Part shown: piece after piece, positions 56,501-64,000 of the stretch
Position numbering within the stretch: position 1 is the stretch's first letter
How the letters are laid out: each line of letters starts with the position of its first letter
Source of the DNA: Planoprotostelium fungivorum
Taxonomy: Eukaryota > Evosea > Variosea > Cavosteliida > Cavosteliaceae
DNA: 64,000 bases
Assembly (NCBI GenBank): GCA_003024175.1
Contig: MDYQ01000153.1
Span: forward strand, 1 to 64,000
Reading direction: 5' to 3'
Notes under the pieces: generated by a model
What the model saw: the letters and a program-made list of their open reading frames with translations, nothing else
The model's database searches: none
Told to the model about the DNA's origin: nothing
Position numbers and translations under genes: made by a program

Positions 56501-58844
56501 TCTCTCTTTGTATCATCGATTGGATGATCTCCTTGTACTTTCTTATCTTCTCCTCTGAAAGCTACGTTGTTCAGACTCCTTCATTTCATCACATCCATTT
56601 CACCTTTTTCAACCGTTCCAGCTCTTCTTCCTTCTTCGTAATGCTCTCTTCGAACTTGTGTACCTTCTCTCTCAGTTCTTGCATCTCCTCTTCCATCTCT
56701 GCTCTCTTTTTCGTGATCCTCTCTACCTCTGCTCTCTTCTCTTGTGTCTCTTCCACTTCTCGTTTCGTCTCCTCTCGAAGTATGTCCAACTGGGCTTTCA
56801 AACTTGTCTCCAGAGCTTCTGAATCCTCTCTAAATGATTTAAATTCCTGCTGAATCTCCTCTGTTGATCGAGCCTCTCTGTCTTTCTCTTCACGAAGTTC
56901 TCTGATCTCAGCCTCCAGGCTCTCCATCTGCTTCTCTTCTCTGTTCCTCTCCTCTTTTTCTGACTCTAACTCGGCTAATCTCTTTTCCCTCTCTTCCCTC
57001 TCTGACTCGAGTTCTGAGATCCTCTTCTCTCCTTCTCCTCTCTCTGATTCTAATTGCGTCACTATCTTCTCTCTCTCCTCCCTCGCTGATTCCAGTTCTG
57101 CGATTCTATGCTTCATCTCTTCTTTGGCTGATTCCAGATCCAGTATGCCCTTCTCTCTTTCTTCCTTCACTGAGTCTAGTTCGGCTATCCTCTTCTCTCT
57201 CTCCTCCGCTACTGATTCCAACTCGGTGATTCTCTTTTCTCTCTCCTCGATCCTGGCTTGGAGTTCTTGTTGAGCTTGTTCCAAACTGGACACAGACTCC
57301 TCGTGGTCCACTGTTGTCTGGTGCAGCTCTTCTCTCTCTCCTCTCGCCTTGCTCAGCTCCTCTCGAGATTCATCTATCTCTGTTCGCATCTTCTTCACCG
57401 TCTCTTCATTCTCCCTCTGCATTTCGGACAGTTCCCTCTCCCTCTCCTGCAGCTGAACGGTGAGCAAGGTGATCTTCTCGTTCAGGTCCCTCTCAGATTC
57501 TTCCCTCTGTGTTCGAAGCTCGGCCAGTTGTTGCTTCGTCTCGTCCAATAATTTGTTCTTCCGCAGCATCTTCTCTTCGTGCTCGACCGCAGGATCGATT
57601 CCAGACGGTTGCCCTTCGCCTTCGAGCAGCTGATCTCCGTTCACGGTGTGAGCTGCCAGCCATTGGTGAATCTCCTGCAGGATCTCCTCCTTCCCCGTCT
57701 GTCCTTGAATCTCCATGGACTCACCCTTAGAGAGATTCAGTCATCGTTCGATTCACTTCACTCACATCTGCAGAGAGCGATCGTAATTTTACTTGTAATC
57801 CTGAAAGAACGGATTGTCTCTGTCGGTCAGACTCTTCTCTTCGAACTTCCGCTTCTTTCAATTTGAGCTCCAACTGACCCATCTATCGAATGTCATCTTC
57901 TCTTGCAGCGACAATGTGATCACCTCACGGGACAGCAATTGAGCGGCCTCTTCCATCTGTTGAATCATCCTATTGGACTCTTGTACAGATTGGTTACAAT
58001 TCGATCTCTCGATCTCCATCAGTTGTCTCTGATTCATCTCTTCGTCCAGTCTCTGGTGGAGTATTCGAGTGGTTTCAGCCGTTTTGATTCCTTCTTCCGC
58101 CAACTGCTTCAAGTTCTCGTTCTGCTCTTGTCAATCTTATCACGGATGTTTACCTCACCTCACTGAGTAACGCTTTGATGTCCTCGTGTGACAGTGCCTG
58201 ATCACAATTAGAATGGAACTCTACATTGTCATTCACCTCTTCTTGTGAATAGGAATGGGATTGAGACTGCGACGACTGAGATTGGGACAGTTTTCTTATC
58301 TCTTCGAAGGATTTTTCCATCAATTCCTCCTGTGATCGGATCTGTTCTATGTATCCTCTCTACCCTTCGGTCATCATCATGTTCTTCTAATCGTGATCAC
58401 CTCTTTTCTCTGTGATTCTTCCAACAGAGAGAGATACTGACCCAATTCCGAACGTAATGCCTCGTCCTCTATCTGTCTCTTCTCTAGTAGGTCTTGCAGT
58501 GTCTTCACTTGATCTCTTAACGAAGACATCTCTCCAGCATGGTCATCCATCTTGTGAGAAACCGTGTTCTCATCTCTTGGTAATCTTTCGAGCAGTTGTA
58601 AGATGTATGCTCTGTAATCCTTGTCTGTCTACATCAGATCCCTTCTCTGTTGAGTCGAGAAGTTCACCTTGGGTTTCGGTGTATAAAGTTTGGAAAGACG
58701 GTTTTGCATCGCTGAAAGCTAGACGAAGGACGAGATCTGAGGTCCCTTAGAGATGAGTAATCGAAAATAGTTACCATTATATTTCTTCTGGCAATCTTCC
58801 AATTCTCTCTGCAAACCCTCCATCAGTGCCGTTGATTGGTCCAT
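53505..58844 (-). CDS. Long coiled-coil protein with C-terminal tandem BRCT domains
   Basis: The protein starts MDQSTALMEGLQRELEDCQ at 58844. Well over 800 residues are heptad-rich coiled coil (for example LAELESEKEERNREEKQME, repeated EEREKRIAELES units near 57000-57250). A basic, NLS-like region (TPKKIEEPE, KKTPTKSPGKK, EQEKKEREEQEKKER repeats) follows, then BRCT 1 (LFSGFKDDTEW, ISHVVAPPG, GRWLVTPKWIEESHREN) and BRCT 2 (ALIFKDKKVMMERGF, EADYVIVGTKETRKD, VTWNMFIDLIPG). It ends KKAKVVGRKKTGK. A 39-nt GTGAG...TAG intron (about 55280-55325) joins the two halves. Without it they would be two genes. Tandem BRCTs usually read phosphopeptides at DNA damage; a nuclear scaffold is likely. Confidence 0.75.
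54304..54505. repeat. 13-nt tandem repeat in a BRCT-gene intron
   Basis: The plus-strand unit TCTATCCTCTATG and the variant TCCATTCTCTATG repeat about fourteen times between the exons for DDLMQK and MGAKAMNE. It is a minisatellite confined to one intron. Confidence 0.85.
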
Positions 58845-59242
58845 TGTTAAAGGCAATTGTTTGTGATGTGCGTTTCCAGGAATCAATTTGTAGATGGATG
58901 GAATTGTCACGCTGGGAAAAGATTTTATTTCGAGTACAGGAAAACAAACAAGCATCACCACCGCACAACGTGGCCAAGCGTGGATGAATCATCGAGACTC
59001 GAATTTCAAACATCCTGCTCCCGCGGACGAGGAGAAGGAATTAAGCCATCCCTCTTCAACCTCACATATAATTAGATTACCATCAAAGGAACCTCCTCGA
59101 GTCACCTCCTCACAATTAACTACGGGAAACTGGAGTCCAAAGAAAAGGATCTCAAAAATACCTCACCGCAGCTCTTAATCACTACCCAGAAACTCATTGG
59201 AACGTAGAACTTCTCTGCCCTATAGATTCTGATCAGACACGC
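58845..59242. other. Divergent intergenic region
   Basis: Separates the coiled-coil/BRCT gene from the AlbA_2-STAND gene. From about 59100 the plus strand is open in the frame of the next gene (RKGSQKYLTAALNHYP), so its first exon may begin here rather than at the ATG at 59243. Confidence 0.4.
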
Positions 59243-61631
59243 ATGAAACAACAGATGGACAAGATGGGGATAGAACTTGGCCGTTCGTATTCGGCCATTC
59301 AATCAAGAGACGTGTTCTGGTCCGCGTGTATGACTCAGGGTTCTAAGTCGGTGTCCAATCATGCCTCCAAAGACATCGATTGTAATAGGTGAGAACAGAC
59401 GATGCGTTGTGCCCAAAATTGAACTGAGGAGGTTGTCAAATAACCGGGGAATTACTTTCTCAATACATTCCCTTCCAGAGGATCAAGTTGCAGCTGAGGT
59501 AGTCGGTTATACGCACCGATGTGGTCCGAGTAAACAACCTAAAGCTGTCTCACCCTCTGAGATCCTCGACTACAATATGGACTGGAGCGTTTTCTACGAT
59601 AACAGAGCCTACAAAAACTGTCTGAAAGAGGACAAGATATTGCATAACCACATTTGGTCAGCAGAGGGGAGCCGAGTTCAGTATGAAGAAGTGAGATGCG
59701 GACGGGTGAGGAAGCACACAATCATTCGATCGTATCAGATGGTTGGCTCCTCTTATTGATCATTCTCAACAGGATGGGCTTATCACCTTGAAACAAATCA
59801 GAAATACGATCGAACAGTATCTCGATGATCTTGTCTGCCCGTACATGGAAGGCTCACCGATCCATCTCATATTGGGTGTCACTGATCATTGCACCACTTG
59901 TGGACTCTATCCGATGCAATTGGACGATACGCTCAAGAACGACATTGCAGACTGTCTCAAAGCGGAGCTGAGGGCATTCACACCTCCAATACCCTTTGAT
60001 GACGTCAGCGTCACTATCTATCATATCCAAGAACCCTCTGATGGAGACGTGAAGTACATCACGTATCAGAGTCAATTAAAGGATGAGAGAAGATGTGAGC
60101 TTGACTGCCGAGATTGCAGAATCGCATTTGAATATTGATACAGTCATCAACATACGGAAAATTTTCAATCAGGAAATGCCAGGTGTTCATCTTATCGAGC
60201 ACAACGGGTACACACATTCTCAAGCTGATCAAAGCGACTCCAGGCAGTGGAGCATCAACTATGCTACAGTGGTTGGGAGTAGAACTATCCAAAGACCCTC
60301 ACACGACAGTGGTGGACTTTTCACAACAATCATTTTCGTGGGACAAGATACCACTGCTCTTCCAAGGAAGAACTCATCACACGGTCATCATCACCATCGA
60401 TGAGAACAACTCGAAACCACCAAGTGGTCTGCACATCACGGGAAGATTGATCGTACTCATCGTAGACAAGTACAGAGGCAATCAACCAAATGTGACACCG
60501 TATGTCCAATGGAAGGACATCGACTGTTTGGAAAGATTTCTGCAACATCACTTCCCGGACTCGAAAGTCATCTCTGAGGTAGCCAAGAGAGCACGAGAGG
60601 CAGTGTACGACCATTTCGACAGACACTTCTTTTCATTCGTATGCGCTGCTGAAGAGGATCAGCATGATGCAGTGGCATGGGTTCGAAAGCAGTACTACCG
60701 AGTCGAACACATGAAGGAGTCCATTGATTTAATGGCATTCTTCTCGGTCTTTGGATGTCGGCAGTTACGCTTCCCTGTGGAGAACACCATTCACTTGAAT
60801 GGATCCATATTGCATCTTGAGGACAACAAGGTCTTCATCTGGCATGACGCTATCAGCGAGATCATCATGCGACAGGTACTCCATCTGCCTGGACCTCACA
60901 GTAAGAGTGAGTGTGACACATTCAATCGTATCTTTCAGAGTGCATACAAGACCTTTAGAGGATCAGAATTTTGTGCCATCATGGGAGATTTTTGCAGAAA
61001 TACAAATTTTCTCCATTACCTCGCTGAAGACAAGGTCTGAGAGATCATCTACTGATCGTGATTCACATGATGCAGTGCTATCAGTGTGTGGAAGACATCG
61101 TTCAAACCAAGGTGAATGATCTCCGATATTCAGATTCAAAGGAATACGAGACTGCTAAGGAGACGACCATCTATCTGTGTGTGGCGCGATCCAAAGCACA
61201 TCGAATAATCAAGAACAAGAAAGATGAACTCAAATACGCACAGGCTGCAATGGAGATGGTCAATGGTCGTGATGTAGTCACAAGAGCACGATTAAAATAT
61301 TGATCTCTACAGAATTCTAGTTCGTTCTACCTCTGCAAGTACAACTTGGCTGTGTCTCACTGCAACGTGGGCAACAAGGTTGATGGTGAAAGGCTTCTTG
61401 ATGAGTTGTGGGCACTGCAGTATACAACGGAAGAAAAGGCGAGCATCCATAAGGCCTGACAAAATCTAACGATCACAGAAACAAGAATTGTGCAAGGTCG
61501 TACAGAGTTACAACATTCAGGGCAAGGAATGGGAGTCTCGGATCAAGAGATATGGAACTGCCGAAGAGATTGATATCTGCTCGACACCAGCAAGTGGAAC
61601 TACTTTGATTCGACGAGAACTATTACAATAA
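59243..61631 (+). CDS. AlbA_2-STAND NTPase-like protein, SAMD9/Schlafen-type
   Basis: Order of segments: an N-terminal part with KMGIELGRSYSAIQSRDVFW, a Myb/SANT-like helix; an AlbA_2 (Schlafen)-like domain with KQIRNTIEQYLDDLVCPYM, HLILGVTDHCTTCGLYPM and FTPPIPFDDVSVTIYHI; a P-loop segment LIKATPGSGASTMLQWLGVE with a following strand TVVDFSQQSF and a Walker-B-like HTVIITIDENN; an all-helical region; and a C-terminal TPR-like part (YLCKYNLAVSHCNVGN), ending SGTTLIRRELLQ. The Walker A lacks Lys (GSGAST), as in SAMD9-type STAND proteins with GGTT. Those are antiviral and growth-control factors in animals. Family match is by eye and not certain; exons are approximate. Confidence 0.5.
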
Positions 61632-61761
61632 AGACGGGGAATACAATTGCAGGCCATGAGTATACAGACTTAAATTTACCATCGCCTCACCACACGGACC
61701 AGTGGAGTGACGATAAACGTTGTGATTCAACACACAAACAAAAAAGTTCGATTTATTCGGT

Positions 61762-63925
61762 CTAGTCCAGATTCATGTGCTTCTTCAGCTCCTTCTTGTA
61801 GTCGTCGATGGTGCCCTTCCATGGCTCAACTCTTCCCTTATCGCACAGCCAGATCTCCTCGGCAATCTTAGAGATCAATCTCATGTCGTGAGACACCAGG
61901 ACAACTCCTCCGCTGAACTCGTTGATGGCAATGGCCAGTGAGTCGATGGTCTCGATATCCAAATGGTTCGTGGGCTCATCCAGCAGGAGCATGTGAGGCT
62001 CTCTGTTCCCATTCAGCGACAATGAATGACACAAACTCACTGATAAGCCATCCAGCAGAAGACGAGACGAGACTTCTGTCCATCAGAGAGATGCTCGATG
62101 ATCTGGAACTGCACGTCTCCAGAGATTCCGAATCTTCCCAGCCAGCTGGACATTCTCTCCTGAGTGAGACCGGGGAACTCTCTCATCATGTACTCCAGGG
62201 GTGTCTCCTTCATGTTCAACACGTCGATGAAATGCTGTGTGAATCTTGCGATCTTGAGGCGGTTGTGAGGTCTGACCATACCGTTCGTTGGGATCAACTC
62301 ACCAGCCATCAACTGAGTAACGTCAGACAAGAGATGAACAAGAGACAAGAGATGAACAAGAGACAAGAGATGAACAAGAGATGAGAGACTGACCTTGAGG
62401 AGAGTGGTCTTTCCGGCTCCGTTGGGACCCACGAGAGCGATTCTAGATTGAAGATCTACACCGAGATCGATCTTCTTGTACAACAACTTCTGTCCTGGGT
62501 ATCCGAAATCGACCTCCTGGAATTGGAGCACTGGTGGGGGCAGTTCCTCGGGGTCTGGGAAGGTGAAGGACAGCACCTGTTCCCATCAGTCTTCTCACCA
62601 CTCTCTGTCCTCACCTTGTCTCGGTGCACCCTCTCTGTCAATCCTTCTCTCTCCATCTTTGCTAACACCTATTGCCCTTCAGTCTTGTTTCCTACAGGTG
62701 AGATACGCGAGATGGGAGAATGTCAAATGTACCTTCTCCTTAGATTGGGCTTGTCTAGCGAGCTTGGCTGAACCGTGACCGAAACGAGCGATGTACTCCT
62801 TCATGTGTTTGATCTGATCTTGCTCCCACTGGTACTTCTTGCTCTGGTTCTCCTCCAGTTCGAATCTGCGGGGGTCATTCTCTGGAAGGGTGGTGTGTGT
62901 CACCTGGTCTTGATGTATGCGTCATAGTTACCGGTGTAGTACTTGAGATCCTGCTGTGAGAAGTGAATGATGTTGGTGCAGACCTCGTTCATGAAATCCT
63001 CCGAGTGGGAGACCATGAGCAAGATGCGGTTGAAGGTCTTGAGGTACTCCTCAAGCCACACGACAGCCTCCATGTCCAAATGGTTCGTGGGCTCGTCGAG
63101 CAAGAGAAGAGTGGGCTCCAAGAAGAGGGCACGAGCGAGGGAGATACGCATACGCCAACCTCCAGAGAAGTCTCTGGTCTTCTTCTGTTGCATCTCCTTG
63201 TCGAATCCCAGACCAGCCAAGATCTCTCCTGCCTTGGCCTCAGCGGCACCAGAGTCCATCTTGTCCAGACGATCGTAGATGTCCATCAGCTGAGTTGAGA
63301 TCTCCTCTCCATTGTCTCCGTTGGCGATCTTGACTGGGTCAGAAGTGTCCACACTCGTCCCTCACCTCCTCGTCTGCCATCATATCAGACAGCTTCTGAG
63401 CCTCGGCCTCCAGAGCGATCTTCTCGTTGTCGACTGACATGACGGCCTTGAGGGCAGTGACATCACTGGCCTCAACTTCGTGAGAAAGGTGATAGATGTC
63501 AACGTAGCCAGGGATGGGTACCATGCGGTGACCGATGGCCTGCAAGAGTGTCGATTTACCACAACCGTTGACTCCGATCAGTCCATAGCGACGACCGTAG
63601 TTGAGAGTGAAGGTGGCCTCCTTGATGAGCTCTCTTCCGTGAAAGAGAACAGTGAGCGTGTCGACACGGATATCACGTGATCTTGAGGCACTTCCCACTG
63701 TCGCTGCGGCTGAGGCTGCGGCTGAAGTGATCGTGATGTTGGCCAACAGATCCTGCAGTTTCGCATCTCCTTCTCCTGCCTTATGTCGTCAATCAAGGAA
63801 GGAGATTCAATTGTACTGACCAAAGAGGAAGTGAATGTGTTGGATGCTTGCTTAATCTCTGGTGCAGCAGGGGCTGATGAACCCTTTCCTCCCTTTCTTC
63901 CAGCTACGCTTCTCTTTCCTGCCAT
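61762..63925 (-). CDS. ABCF2: ABCF2/Arb1-type ABC ATPase (ribosome-associated)
   Basis: A soluble twin-ATPase of the ABC-F group, with ABCF2/Arb1 acting in ribosome biogenesis. The N-terminus [18 protein letters not shown] is basic. First ATPase: Walker [10 protein letters not shown], signature [16 protein letters not shown], Walker [14 protein letters not shown] linker follows ([28 protein letters not shown]). Second ATPase: Walker [10 protein letters not shown], signature [11 protein letters not shown], Walker [12 protein letters not shown], switch His in [10 protein letters not shown]. It ends [11 protein letters not shown]. No membrane spans. Both nucleotide sites are intact. The intron after TTLLK (minus strand) contains an 18-nt repeat. 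Confidence 0.94.
62325..62390. repeat. 18-nt tandem repeat in an ABCF2 intron
   Basis: The unit GAGATGAACAAGAGACAA occurs about three and a half times inside the intron between the second Walker A exon and the [11 protein letters not shown] exon. Confidence 0.8.
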
Positions 63926-64000
63926 TTTTGTGTTCTGTCCTGAAAGTTCCGTTTAATGCCTGTGTCGAGACGCATCGGTTGATCACCTTATGATGCCAGG

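Noticed and set aside
54137-56853. Very long plus-strand Ser/Leu-rich frames (458, 407 and 264 codons)
   Set aside because: They are the complements of the Glu/Lys/Arg-rich coiled-coil exons on the minus strand. Their composition is entirely explained by that, and they contain no domain.

Overview
The window is eukaryotic nuclear DNA from a compact genome. Genes lie on both strands, often only tens of bases apart, and nearly all are split by very short GT-AG introns (mostly about 38-66 nt, donors usually GTGAG). The gene set is typical of an amoeba: coronin, an LRR-PP2C phosphatase, small homeodomain proteins, a secreted CAP/WSC/papain protease and a GH76 mannanase-like enzyme with a ricin lectin domain. 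I infer a free-living amoebozoan, possibly a protosteloid, but nothing here proves the species. I saw no virus-derived elements.

Left part (1-23 kb): an Lgl/tomosyn protein with a C-terminal R-SNARE and a textbook U12-type AT-AC intron; a divergent protein kinase; two small homeobox genes; tRNA-Gly and 5S rRNA genes; pinin; Rab1; an RI-type LRR protein; a large USP47-like deubiquitinase; a protein with a Cys/His motif; a DUF3592 membrane protein; and one unrecognised gene.

Middle (23-44 kb): U6 snRNA; a mitochondrial TPR protein; ERO1 facing a DUF72 protein that carries a zinc ribbon and a PIP-box-like tail; a GNAT acetyltransferase; a U2 snRNA gene that appears to be interrupted by a 65-nt GT-AG intron just before the branch-site recognition sequence; a second 5S rRNA and an intron-containing tRNA-Gly; the CAP-WSC-papain protease; a Tim17-family protein; ZC3H15/DFRP1; an unrecognised Arg/Ser-rich protein; and the GH76 enzyme.

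Right part (43-64 kb): a third 5S gene; two copies of a short element with terminal inverted repeats; an LRR-PP2C (PHLPP-like) gene containing an assembly gap and duplication; coronin; an intron-containing tRNA-Asp; a protein built from two copies of an unrecognised domain; a long coiled-coil/BRCT protein; an AlbA_2-STAND protein resembling the SAMD9/Schlafen class; and an ABCF2-type ATPase.

The genes belong to many separate pathways and show no operon-like logic. The most striking theme is RNA splicing: a split U2 gene, an intact U6 gene and a U12-type intron in one 64-kb window, plus pinin, a splicing-associated factor. Exon boundaries below were placed by reading frames and GT-AG sites by eye; I ran no search or alignment program.
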